Source of the DNA: Streptomyces canus
GTDB taxonomy: Bacteria > Actinomycetota > Actinomycetes > Streptomycetales > Streptomycetaceae
Assembly (NCBI RefSeq): GCF_030816965.1
Contig: NZ_JAUSYQ010000002.1
Coordinates: 5,367,501-5,431,500, forward strand
Reading direction: 5' to 3'
Length of the DNA stretch: 64,000 nt
Each line of letters opens with the position of its first letter. The stretch's first letter is position 1. Below are positions 33,346-40,958 of the stretch, in pieces. The position numbers were made by a program, and so were the translations under genes. The notes below the pieces were generated by a model that saw only the letters and a program-made list of their open reading frames with translations, did no database searches and was not told the DNA's origin.

Positions 33346-34131
33346 ATGGTGTATCGGTGCCGTGCGCAGACCGACGACAGGACATTGTGCAAGAACCGAG
33401 TGACCGGCCCAGACGTGCGATGTCACCTCCATCGCGGTCGGCCGGCTGGGCGCGTCCCCACGCCCCGCAAACGACCTGCGAAACGCGCACACCCCCCGCG
33501 TCGAGCACCGCGGCGGTCAGCCGCGCCCAGACCCGCTACTCGGTCCCAGCCACGCCCTCAGTCTCCAACCCAAGCCACCAGAGAGCGTCAGAGAGCAGAG
33601 GAGGCGGCACGACTATGTCTGGACGTCATCGAACGGGGTGGCACCTCGGTCATCGCTGAGCGCGCGTCTGCCTACGTCTCGGACGAGACGTGGAAAACGC
33701 TCGTGAAGCGCCATCGCCGACGAGGCTGTGATGACCTCGCCCAGTTGGCGCGCAGCGTTCTCAAAGGCAAGGAGCGGTTGCATGAGGCCGTTGGCCGCGC
33801 TGCAGGCGGCCTCTTCGGCTTGTTGGGCCGCCCCAGGATCGAGCGGGTCTTTGCACAAGAGCTGGCCCGGAGGATCCCGCTGCCGATTGATGCGAAACTC
33901 TCGGCAGCTGCGAGGGGCTTGCAGATCGCGGGTATCTACATCTGCATCGTTGGCAACCGGGACCTAGCCGACTGCGCCTGCCTGCGAGACGTGCTCAAGG
34001 TCGAAGGCAAGGAACGCCTACAGCGACTGATACAGGGTGCGATGGGGGACTGGGAGGGGCTTCCTCGCCGCATGCGCGATGCCGTAACCGAGTCAAGAGA
34101 ATCCGGCAGCGGGGAGGTGCGTGATCCCTAA
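33346..34131 (+). CDS. Hypothetical protein with N-terminal CxxC-H-type zinc-finger-like motif
   Basis: A 261-residue protein. The N-terminus YRCRAQTDDRTLCKNRVTGP then DVRCHLHRG has the C...C...C.LH spacing seen in DUF5763-like small zinc-binding modules. A Pro/Arg-rich linker (residues ~30-75) follows, then a helical domain (residues ~80-250; ARLCLDVIERGGTSVIAERA). The start ATG 33346 was chosen because it opens the Cys motif. Its stop lies six bases before the second att-like core at 34137. The basic linker suggests nucleic-acid binding. No known family for the main domain; cargo of an accreted segment. Confidence 0.65.
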   Translation: MVYRCRAQTDDRTLCKNRVTGPDVRCHLHRGRPAGRVPTPRKRPAKRAHPPRRAPRRSAAPRPATRSQPRPQSPTQATRERQRAEEAARLCLDVIERGGTSVIAERASAYVSDETWKTLVKRHRRRGCDDLAQLARSVLKGKERLHEAVGRAAGGLFGLLGRPRIERVFAQELARRIPLPIDAKLSAAARGLQIAGIYICIVGNRDLADCACLRDVLKVEGKERLQRLIQGAMGDWEGLPRRMRDAVTESRESGSGEVRDP

Positions 34132-34136
34132 AGCTG

Positions 34137-34155
34137 GCTCTTAGCTTGGGAAGCT
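34137..34155. repeat. Internal att-like core (second copy, 18/19 match)
   Basis: GCTCTTAGCTTGGGAAGCT differs from the att core GCTCTCAGCTTGGGAAGCT by one base. It is followed by TTCCCC motifs 84 and 94 bases after the core end, against 85 and 95 bases in attL, so the arm-site layout is repeated. This makes chance similarity unlikely and marks the junction of two tandem integrated units. Confidence 0.7.
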
Positions 34156-34284
34156 CAGGGTGTTCAGGGTGTGTTCGAGGACTGATCTGCAGCGGCGTAG
34201 CCTCGTCGCCTGGCGGGTGGTCGACGAGTTGCCCGGTGTTCCCCGTGGTTCCCCGAACGAACTGTAATCGGGCACGCGCGGCTA

Positions 34285-37200
34285 TCAATCCATGAGCCCT
34301 CTCTCTAGCAGTGTATTGCGGAGCCGACGGTATTCGGCCGTGTTGGCAAGTGAACCAGCGGAAAGTAGCGCATTTCGAGCGTGTGTGGCCACTTCCCTCC
34401 GATCCCATTCCTCTTCGAGCCCTCTAACAAGTGAGTCAAGTATTGCCAAAGTTTCCGTCGTTTGTTCCTGACCTGCCGCTCTCTCGGCTACGGATTGCGG
34501 CAAATCAATCTTTCCGCGGGTGGAGGTCAGCATGACCTGTGTTATGCGACTCCAGTCGCTATCTGCAATAGTCTGAACTTCGGCCATCCAGCCAAATCCG
34601 AACAACTCGTGAGAATGATCCCTTACCGCTATCTCCCAGAATTCTGTAGCCGCAGCAACATGATCATCTGAGACGCTTTCGCCTCTCAGTACGAGTCCGA
34701 GTGTCTTTCCTGCCTCAGAAACCTCCCCCTCGTTTTCGGAGAGGAAGGCAAGGGTCTCACTAGGGGAGTAACCTTGAACTCTCCAAAGCATTGCAATCAT
34801 GTAATGGGAGAGTGCGTTTTGCACTCCTCTCCGAACGGCATCCCTGATAGCGCTCCGATAATTTTCGAGGAGCCATTCGTAGGGTTGCCCCCACTGCAAG
34901 GCAAGGTCGACAGCCGTTTGCCCCAAGGCCGGAGGGGATTCGTCACCAAAGAGTTTTGGTGCAATCGCATGTAGCCATTCAGGAGCGACGTATGCGATAA
35001 ATCTAACTTTTGGTGCAATAATGGCGCGAGCCTCCGCGCCGTCACGTCCGGTAAGCGTCAACAGTGAGTCGATGATGCGCAGGCCATCTGGCCGAACAAG
35101 GCCTGCTTTGTGCTCCATTGAGACTACGGAGAAAATCGCCTCCAAGGCCCGCGTGAAAGGCCTGTTGATCGCCGTCTCCAGGTAATCGACTGAGTCCGAG
35201 ATGATGCCGGAAGATTCAGACCGGTCTTCAACCTCACTTGTAAGGGCGGACCAGACATAGTCATCTCGATTACCGAAACCGATATTGGATTGCGCGAGTG
35301 CTTTGATCAGAGCCACACCGGCATGTTCCGTCGGTCGCCATGTAGGGTCATAATCAAAGTCATTATTCCCCAGGGACGCGACTGGCCACGGATGAGTGCG
35401 AGTCAGCTCGATCAAATCAACTATCTTGCTGGCTGATTCATTCTGTACTGCGGAGATACCGTTGGCCAGGCCCTGCAGATAATGGGCGATATATGTCGGA
35501 TGGCGAAGCTGGCTGGCAATGACTACTGGATCTCGCGCCCACTCTGCGGCGTTGGATGACACGGCAGATTCTAGAGCCCTCCCGAGCTCGCGCGCACTAA
35601 CCAGCCACTCAGCGTCGCTGGGGGACCAGTTAGCTACCCACAGCGCAGCATCTTGAGGTGACATGGCACCCAGTTCTTCGCTGGCTATCGGACTTCTGCC
35701 GAAACCAAACGTTGTCCTAATAGGATCCTTGTGCTTTACCGGTGGCCCGTATGCGCCTGAGATCACTGCTACAACAGTTGCCCAAGATACGCTTACCTCG
35801 GCGGGAAGGAAGACACTCCAGCGATAGGCTCGAAGCCATTCGTCGTCCATATTGCGCTCAGCGAGTGCAGTTCCCAGCTCTTGCAGCCCAGGTGGAGTCC
35901 CCAGCGAATCCTGCCAAGCGGATACGTATGACTCCTCTAGACTTTCGTCAACCACGCGCTGTATCAGCAGCTCATCATCGGAAAGTGGATCACGCGTTGC
36001 GATGGCCGACACTAGCTCGTCATTAATCGGACCAATTTCGACATCCTGCGAGTTCGCCAGAATCCACGATCGAGCACGCTCCCTCAAGGCAGCGGGAAGC
36101 GGGCTCGTTGCTGTAAGTAGATCACCAGAGTTGAACAGCTCAACCAACTGCTTGAGGCAGGAAACCAATCCTTTCAACAGTATTGGAAGTATTCCGCGAT
36201 CACTTTCTTGCCCGCTATATTCACTCAAAGATGCATTTTGCATTAGGAAGAGGGTGTGGGTCAAGTCTTCCTTCGGCGCGTCGGATATTCTGTATGCCAG
36301 AATTTTCAGGCGCTTCAAGCCATTTTCTTGATTCAGTCCAGAGCAATAGGTGTCCATGAATTTCTGGATGTAGGTCTGGGAGTGAGACCAATTAGAATGG
36401 TTCAATACAATATTGGCGACGAACTCCATGAAGGCGCCTGCATCGGGGTTTGCCTCGGCCGAGCTCACAGCAAAGGTCGATATGGCTGGCGACCGCGGAT
36501 GCTTCTGCAGGCAAAGCCTTAGGATCGAGTGTCCGTGTTCAGCGATGTCGAGAGCGGCTCGTGCGGGATACCAAGTGGCTGTCTCGGTGCGGATGAACTT
36601 CCTAGCTATTTTTTCAAGGATGCCAGCCAGTTGATAGGCATGCTCATCCTTAAGTTCGTCAACTGCAGCAAACATAGGCCATCCCTGACCATCTGTGGGT
36701 GGGTCCAAAAGCTGCGTATCCAAAAGGAGTTCTAGCCATGCAGGGTGACTAAGCTGTCCCAGGAAGCGGCGTAGATGGTAGGGACTTACAATCAGCTGTT
36801 TGAGTTTTTCAAGGTCCTGAGGGGTTGGAGAATGCAGTAGTGCCAATTCATCGAGTTCGGCAATTCGGACCTCTGGCGGCGTGAAGAGTTGCCGCAGTAT
36901 TGACGCGCAGTCACGCCATAGGTCTCTGGCTGCATTGATCGTTATTCCGCTGTGTAGACCCCTATCCAAGCGGCTCAAAATCTTCTGGTATGACGTGATT
37001 GGGGCTACGTCTCCAGCAGTAAGCGGTTGAGTGCCGGTACGGTTTACGATTACCGCAATTAGTCGCCGTTGATGTACGGCGTCTTGTTTGTGGAAGGTGT
37101 CGAGAGCGTCGACTTTATTGAAGAGGCGTTGAATCGCACTCTCTCTATCTTCATCAGTCAGTTCGGCAGCGGCCAGAAGCTGCTGTTTGGCCTCTACGAC

Positions 37201-37440
37201 CTCACGAGACAAGACTTTCCATTCCCCGCCGCTGCTGGCTGTGCTCTGTGAAGAGGGGATCGCCTTCATCGCCTCCCTCAAGGCGTAGGCAATGAGTGAA
37301 CCGTGCTCTGGGATGGAGTTGTCGTCAAGAGCAGTCAAGGCCTGGGCCGATCGCAGGAAGCTAACTGCCCGCTTGCCATCGTCGTTCAGTTCGTCGACGA
37401 GGTGGGCCAGCAGTGTCTCGTCTAGCTCTGGAATCTCCAT
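34285..37440 (-). CDS. Large alpha-solenoid-like protein of unknown function, low GC cargo
   Basis: A 1051-residue protein; ATG 37440 has AAAGGGA upstream, favoured over a longer frame from 37647. It is almost wholly helical (many LxxL, AxxA helical repeats). A segment at residues ~195-260 (VSPYHLRRFLGQLSHPAWLE then LLLDTQLLDPP...WPMFAAVDELK) resembles the 'NP.QLRWFF..L.DP.WL..L...GFF..PP' stretch found in large HEAT-like proteins near NTPases of actinobacterial islands. No Walker, nuclease or TIR motif is seen. GC and codon use are clearly lower than all neighbours, showing recent transfer. Position in element cargo makes anti-phage or immunity function plausible, but that is inference. No family assigned with confidence. 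Confidence 0.75.
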   Translation of the reverse strand: MEIPELDETLLAHLVDELNDDGKRAVSFLRSAQALTALDDNSIPEHGSLIAYALREAMKAIPSSQSTASSGGEWKVLSREVVEAKQQLLAAAELTDEDRESAIQRLFNKVDALDTFHKQDAVHQRRLIAVIVNRTGTQPLTAGDVAPITSYQKILSRLDRGLHSGITINAARDLWRDCASILRQLFTPPEVRIAELDELALLHSPTPQDLEKLKQLIVSPYHLRRFLGQLSHPAWLELLLDTQLLDPPTDGQGWPMFAAVDELKDEHAYQLAGILEKIARKFIRTETATWYPARAALDIAEHGHSILRLCLQKHPRSPAISTFAVSSAEANPDAGAFMEFVANIVLNHSNWSHSQTYIQKFMDTYCSGLNQENGLKRLKILAYRISDAPKEDLTHTLFLMQNASLSEYSGQESDRGILPILLKGLVSCLKQLVELFNSGDLLTATSPLPAALRERARSWILANSQDVEIGPINDELVSAIATRDPLSDDELLIQRVVDESLEESYVSAWQDSLGTPPGLQELGTALAERNMDDEWLRAYRWSVFLPAEVSVSWATVVAVISGAYGPPVKHKDPIRTTFGFGRSPIASEELGAMSPQDAALWVANWSPSDAEWLVSARELGRALESAVSSNAAEWARDPVVIASQLRHPTYIAHYLQGLANGISAVQNESASKIVDLIELTRTHPWPVASLGNNDFDYDPTWRPTEHAGVALIKALAQSNIGFGNRDDYVWSALTSEVEDRSESSGIISDSVDYLETAINRPFTRALEAIFSVVSMEHKAGLVRPDGLRIIDSLLTLTGRDGAEARAIIAPKVRFIAYVAPEWLHAIAPKLFGDESPPALGQTAVDLALQWGQPYEWLLENYRSAIRDAVRRGVQNALSHYMIAMLWRVQGYSPSETLAFLSENEGEVSEAGKTLGLVLRGESVSDDHVAAATEFWEIAVRDHSHELFGFGWMAEVQTIADSDWSRITQVMLTSTRGKIDLPQSVAERAAGQEQTTETLAILDSLVRGLEEEWDRREVATHARNALLSAGSLANTAEYRRLRNTLLERGLMD

Positions 37441-37538
37441 ATTCCCTTTTAGCACATCACCGCAACATGCGACATCGCTTTGAACGCGTAGGTGAGTTAC
37501 TGAGTGAAGGTCGGTGGAGCGGCTTTGGGGTGGCGCTG

Positions 37539-37649
37539 CTTTGGCGCGAGTGATCATGGCCCCGTAAGCTTCCGGCGCGTCGGGCAGTCTGTGGACCTGC
37601 CCGTTAAAGCACGACGTTGGGGCCATGATCTTCGAGGCTCGCGCCAAAG
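37539..37649. repeat. Long nested inverted repeat, candidate replication or transfer origin
   Basis: CTTTGGCGCGAG (37539-37550) pairs perfectly with CTCGCGCCAAAG (37638-37649), and GATCATGGCCCC (37552-37563) with GGGGCCATGATC (37619-37630). The single-base and 7-base bulges are TTCGAGG side. The loop contains CGGGCAG/CTGCCCG (37581-37587, 37597-37603). A further hairpin GGCTCCG/CGGAGCC follows at 37651-37672 and GCCCGGCC/GGCCGGGC at 37780-37798. The gap 37441-37850 has no gene. This dense structure fits a single-strand origin or clt-like transfer locus of a rolling-circle element. Confidence 0.6.
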
Positions 37650-37850
37650 TGGCTCCGTAAAGCCGCGGAGCCGACCGCCCCAGCCACGACGTACCCCTTC
37701 TCTGGCATCAGGTGGCTGCACGCTTTGAGCGCGGCGCGGACGCCGGCCGGGTTGGAGCGGGGCGGAGACAGGAGCGCAGGCCCGGCCGGGGGCCGGGCCG
37801 CGCGCGGGGAGCGGAGCGAGCCGCCTTGAATCAGTAGAGAAAGTTGTAAC

Positions 37851-38255
37851 TCAGTCGGCCTGCCGGGGCGTGTGAGGCTCTGTGTGTGGTTTGAAGTCCT
37901 GAGCGCAGGACGGAAGTTCGGCCTCTTGGCGGTGTGCCAGTGGCAGGAAGATCACGGGTCGGATCGTCCAGTTGATGCGAGTACGGGCCTGGGTGAGCGT
38001 CACTGTGCAGGGCTCGGCGCGTAGGAGTGCCTTCCTCGTGGTGATGCGGCCGTCGTACAGCCACTCCCACGCGTCCTGGGAGGCGTCGGGATCCAGTGCC
38101 GGTGAGATCGTGCGCAGTGCGACCGCCACCCATCTGTCGGCCTGTGGTGCCGAGTACGCGTCGAAGGAAGCCCGGAGGGTCGGCAGTGTCTCGGCGGTGA
38201 GGTCTTCGGTCCAGCACTCGCACCAGTAGCCGCGCTGCGGCTTGTCCATCAGCAT
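37851..38255 (-). CDS. AICE-encoded hypothetical protein
   Basis: A 134-residue soluble protein (MLMDKPQRGYWCECWTEDLT, then TLPTLRASFDAYSAPQADRW). Trp and Cys are frequent in the N-terminal half. Proteins like this occur beside the HATPase gene in other Streptomyces integrative elements, as far as I can recall. Its ATG 38255 overlaps the last codons of the HATPase gene (ATGCTGA), with GGGAGG upstream, so the two are coupled. It is the second gene of a two-gene minus-strand unit. No biochemical role is known. Confidence 0.7.
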   Translation of the reverse strand: MLMDKPQRGYWCECWTEDLTAETLPTLRASFDAYSAPQADRWVAVALRTISPALDPDASQDAWEWLYDGRITTRKALLRAEPCTVTLTQARTRINWTIRPVIFLPLAHRQEAELPSCAQDFKPHTEPHTPRQAD

Positions 38256-38677
38256 GGGTGGCCTCCCACAGGCGGGCCCGTGAAGAGCTCCGCGGTGACC
38301 GTGTGGCCGCCGTCACTCTCGTGGACCACAACCCGGTGAGCGATCACGCTGACCATGCCCAGGCCTCGGCCGTGTTCAGCGTCCTGGTCCTGACGCTCGA
38401 TCTTCGGGGCGGTGCCGGCGCCTCCGTCGTCCGTGACCGACAGCGCGATTACCTGTGCTGATACGGCCAGGGCCAGATGGAAGCTGCCCGAGTCCTGGCC
38501 GCTGGCGGTGTGGAGGATCGCGTTCGCGCTCAGTTCGCTCACGATCAGTTCGGCGTCCTCGGCCAGCGGTGATCCGTGCAGGATGTCGCGGGTCCAGCGG
38601 CGGGCCCGGCTGACCTCTTCCGGGAAACCTGGGCAAGTGAGCCCCCAGACCCGGGCCGTACTCGTATACTCGTGCAT
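38249..38677 (-). CDS. ATP-binding protein, RsbW-like HATPase_c
   Basis: A 142-residue GHKL-type ATP-binding domain alone, as in anti-sigma factors. N-box DAELIVSELSANAILHT (~residues 43-59) has the Glu/Asn pair; the G1 motif is VTDDGGAGTAP and the G2 motif GRGLGMVSVIAHR. Start ATG 38677 has GAAGGA upstream, preferred over ATG 38707. Such standalone kinases phosphorylate or bind anti-anti-sigma factors; single copies are frequent in Streptomyces and in AICEs. It may alter the host's sigma regulation. The first codons contain two copies of the element's ACGAGTA half-site (see 38660-38678). Confidence 0.8.
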   Translation of the reverse strand: MHEYTSTARVWGLTCPGFPEEVSRARRWTRDILHGSPLAEDAELIVSELSANAILHTASGQDSGSFHLALAVSAQVIALSVTDDGGAGTAPKIERQDQDAEHGRGLGMVSVIAHRVVVHESDGGHTVTAELFTGPPVGGHPC

Positions 38678-38678
38678 A
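38660..38678. promoter_or_regulatory. KorA-type operator-like repeat at the HATPase start codon
   Basis: ACTCGTATACTCGTGCATA has two direct copies of ACTCGT, the reverse of the ACGAGT half-site near korA, 40577 and 43713. It covers the first codons of the HATPase gene (minus strand). Confidence 0.45.
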
Positions 38679-38723
38679 CAAGTTCCTTCGTGCTGGTAGG
38701 CCGCCATGTGCAGCGGGTTCGGG

Positions 38724-39155
38724 CTAGACGAGTTTCACGCCGTCGTGGGCGCGGATGGCGGGTGGAGACGCCGCGTCCATCGCGTCCAGGACGCGGATGG
38801 CGTACGCCTCGTCGGCAAGCTCGGAGACTTCTTCGCGGGTGGCCCAGCGCAGTGCGCGGGTCTCGTCGCCTGTGGTGGGTGTGCCGTCGGCGGCCTGGCA
38901 GCGGAAGACCAGGGAGACGATCAGGCCCGTCATGTTCTTGTAGACGCCGGTGAGAGTCGCAGGAAGGGCGATCTTGATGCCGGTTTCTTCGAGGACTTCG
39001 CGTTGCAGGGCCTCGGGGATGGTCTCCTCGCGTTCGAGGACGCCGCCCGGGGGTTCCCATTTGCCGTTGTCGCGGCGCTGGATCAGGAGGGCCCGGCCCA
39101 GGTTGTCGACGACGACTCCGGCCACGCTCACGGAGTGCGGGCGTTCTCTGCTCAC
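38724..39155 (-). CDS. pif: Nudix hydrolase, Pif-like
   Basis: A 143-residue protein with the Nudix box at residues 38-60 (GVLEREETIPEALQREVLEE, then TGI) complete: G-x5-E-x7-REUxEExGU. Start GTG 39155 follows CGAGGAAC at good spacing, giving MSRERPHSVSV; a longer in-frame start at 39212 is less likely. In pSAM2 the Nudix protein Pif blocks transfer into a host already holding the element. It is next to the KorA-like regulator, as in pSAM2. The exact substrate is unknown. It starts 86 bp from korA, divergently. Confidence 0.82.
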   Translation of the reverse strand: MSRERPHSVSVAGVVVDNLGRALLIQRRDNGKWEPPGGVLEREETIPEALQREVLEETGIKIALPATLTGVYKNMTGLIVSLVFRCQAADGTPTTGDETRALRWATREEVSELADEAYAIRVLDAMDAASPPAIRAHDGVKLV

Positions 39156-39212
39156 GTTCCTCGGCCCTCTCGGATGGCTAGGCTCTCCACCGTAGCAACA
39201 ACACTCGCCCAC

Positions 39213-39223
39213 ACGTCTAGATA
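39213..39223. promoter_or_regulatory. Half-site upstream of korA
   Basis: ACGTCTAGATA lies 18 bases before the GTG of the GntR regulator and shares CGTCTA/TAGACG with the repeated element motif. It may be an autoregulatory site. Confidence 0.35.
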
Positions 39224-39240
39224 CCTAAAGGAGTGCACTC

Positions 39241-40032
39241 GTGACCCCTGCCCTTCCCTCCGGCCAGCTCGGTGATCTCGACCCCACGAGCGATCGTGCG
39301 GTCTTCCGGCAGATCGCCGACCAGTTGCGCGAGGCCATCGACCGTGGGCGGTTCAGAGAGGGCGAGAAGCTGCCCTCCGAGGCTGAGCTTGTGGACCACT
39401 ACGGGGTATCCCGGATGACCGTCCGCAACTCCTTCTCCATCCTGCAGGGGGAAGGACTCGTCCATGCCGAGCATGGCAAGGGTGTGTTCGTCCGGCCCCG
39501 CCCGCCCGTACGGCGACTCGCCTCCGACCGGTTCGCCCGCCGGCATCGGGAGCAGGGCAAGTCTGCCTTCATCGTCGAGGCGGACACGGTCGGCAGCCAT
39601 CCCCAGGTCGACAGCCTTGAGGTCAAGGAAGAGAAGGCCAGTCAGGACATCTCCACGCGGCTCGGCTCGGTACGGCGTGTACTCGCCCGGCGCCGGCGGT
39701 ACCTCCTCGACGGTCGGCCGGTCGAGTTCGCGACCTCCTATCTCCCCCTCGACATCGCCCGCGGTACGCAGATCGCCGAGCCGAACCCCGGGCCGGGCGG
39801 TATCTACGCCCGTCTCGAAGAACTCGGCCACCGCTTGGACCACTTCGAGGAGGAGATCCGGGCCCGGATGCCCTCGCCGGACGAGGTCAAGACGCTCCGG
39901 CTGGCCTCCGGCGTGCCCGTCATCCACCTGGTCCGCACCGCCTTCGACACCGAGGGTCGAGCCGTTGAAGTCTGTGACACGGTCATGGCGGCAGACGCAT
40001 ACGTCCTGTCGTACCAGCTCCCCGCGACCTGA
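39241..40032 (+). CDS. korA: GntR family regulator of the element, KorA/KorSA-like
   Basis: A 263-residue protein. The N-terminal winged HTH (residues ~18-88; PSEAELVDHYGVSRMTVRNS, LQGEGLVHAEHGKGVFV) is the GntR type; the C-terminal ~160 residues are a UTRA effector domain (SVRRVLARRRRYLLDGRPVE). GTG 39241 has AAAGGAG at ideal distance. In pSAM2 the equivalent KorSA represses pra and its own gene, keeping the element integrated. Several ACGAGT motifs occur at the gene starts it should control. Divergent to the Nudix gene. DNA binding itself is inferred. Confidence 0.85.
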   Translation: MTPALPSGQLGDLDPTSDRAVFRQIADQLREAIDRGRFREGEKLPSEAELVDHYGVSRMTVRNSFSILQGEGLVHAEHGKGVFVRPRPPVRRLASDRFARRHREQGKSAFIVEADTVGSHPQVDSLEVKEEKASQDISTRLGSVRRVLARRRRYLLDGRPVEFATSYLPLDIARGTQIAEPNPGPGGIYARLEELGHRLDHFEEEIRARMPSPDEVKTLRLASGVPVIHLVRTAFDTEGRAVEVCDTVMAADAYVLSYQLPAT

Positions 40033-40417
40033 TCGCATGGGCGGCGGCGCAGTTCTGGACGGTCGGATGGTCCTCATTCTCATGGGCTGGAGTGAACCAG
40101 TGGCCAATGTTGGTCCACATGAAGCCCTCCCGCCACGCGGGCTTGTCGGCCACCCAGTCGAGGAGTGCTTGCAGGGCCTTCTCCTGCGACACCGTCTGCG
40201 TCTGGTAGTGCTCTGCGGGAACGCCGTCTCGGCACTCCAGCTGGTAGGTGTTGTTCTCGCGGACCAGCACCTGGACGTACCAGTTGCCTTCCCGGCTCTC
40301 GTCTTGCCGCTCAAGAATCAAGTGATCGCCCTGATCCAGGTCAGCGAGCATCGTGCCTATCTTCGGCTTCGAAGGGCGCTTCACCACATGGCCCTGACTG
40401 TTGGTCGCAATCAGCAT
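39983..40417 (-). CDS. AICE-encoded hypothetical protein
   Basis: A 144-residue protein (NSQGHVVKRPSKPKIGTMLA, DLDQGDHLILERQDE). Its C-terminal part (HYQTQTVSQEKALQALLDWV) is well folded in appearance, with Trp-rich segments (WREGFMWTNIGHWF). The ATG at 40417 (MLIATNSQ) is chosen over a longer frame from 40489; its ribosome binding site is weak. It overlaps the 3' end of korA tail-to-tail by 50 bases. Small proteins at this place are usual in this element type but lack known function. Confidence 0.6.
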   Translation of the reverse strand: MLIATNSQGHVVKRPSKPKIGTMLADLDQGDHLILERQDESREGNWYVQVLVRENNTYQLECRDGVPAEHYQTQTVSQEKALQALLDWVADKPAWREGFMWTNIGHWFTPAHENEDHPTVQNCAAAHAIRSRGAGTTGRMRLPP

Positions 40418-40493
40418 GGGCAGAGCATGTCGGAGGGGTCTGACAATGGCCTGGTCCGTGAGGCTTCCCGAACTCGTACACCTCAGCATGCAT

Positions 40494-40509
40494 ACTCGTA
40501 TAGACGAGT
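40494..40509. promoter_or_regulatory. Perfect dyad ACTCGT-ATAG-ACGAGT, candidate KorA operator
   Basis: A 16-bp palindrome with 6-bp perfect arms. It lies in the promoter gap between the divergent genes at 40417 (minus) and 40602 (plus), 93 bp before the latter. Its ACGAGT half-site recurs at 40580-40585 and 43716-43721. Confidence 0.6.
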
Positions 40510-40576
40510 GGGCAAGTTGTGTGGCAGGGTGATCGTCGTGAGCCCGGGAGATCGGGTTCGCAGATCGCTACATGTA

Positions 40577-40590
40577 TAGACGAGTAGATA
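40577..40590. promoter_or_regulatory. Repeated element motif TAGACGAGTAGATA (copy 1)
   Basis: Identical over 14 bases to 43713-43726. Ends 11 bases before the TTG start at 40602. May be an operator half-site or part of the promoter of the transfer operon. Confidence 0.5.
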
Positions 40591-40601
40591 GGGAAACTGC
40601 C

Positions 40602-40958
40602 TTGCGCACCATCCGTGTTGAGACCTCCGCCGCCACGATCCTCCTCACCGAGGCTCCTGAGCCCAAGGTCCGCGACCGTCAGACCGGCGAGATCGCCAAG
40701 GACGCCGTCAGTGGTGAGGCGCTGATGACGCTCGGCGTCGTCTACATCGAGGACGGCGAGTCCTCGCTGATCAAGGTCACCGTGCCGGAGGGCGGTGTCT
40801 CTGAGGGATTGAACCTCGGCGCTCCGGTCTCGCTGCCGGGGCTTTTCGCCCGGCCGTGGGAGTCCGTGTTCAACGGGCAGCAGCGTCACGGCATCGCCTA
40901 CCGCGCCGCCGCCGTCACCCCGGCCGCCTTCCCGGCCGCCATGGGAGCCACCGCCTGA
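40602..40958 (+). CDS. SCO3933-like regulatory protein of the transfer module
   Basis: A 118-residue protein (MRTIRVETSAATILLTEAPE, then PKVRDRQTGEIAKDAVSGEA after a TTG start). Proteins with this pattern are annotated as SCO3933-family regulators and lie before the tra gene in Streptomyces elements; their role is likely in control of conjugation. TTG 40602 begins the conserved N-terminus; an ATG at 40572 would start inside the operator-like motif. The stop TGA overlaps the ATG of the tra gene (TGATG). beta-rich middle, no catalytic residues seen. Confidence 0.75.
   Translation: MRTIRVETSAATILLTEAPEPKVRDRQTGEIAKDAVSGEALMTLGVVYIEDGESSLIKVTVPEGGVSEGLNLGAPVSLPGLFARPWESVFNGQQRHGIAYRAAAVTPAAFPAAMGATA

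Noticed and set aside
33130..33508. Two minus-strand open frames overlapping the Cys-rich cargo gene.
   Set aside because: Basic, low-complexity, no ribosome binding site; the plus-strand Cys-rich protein is the better gene.
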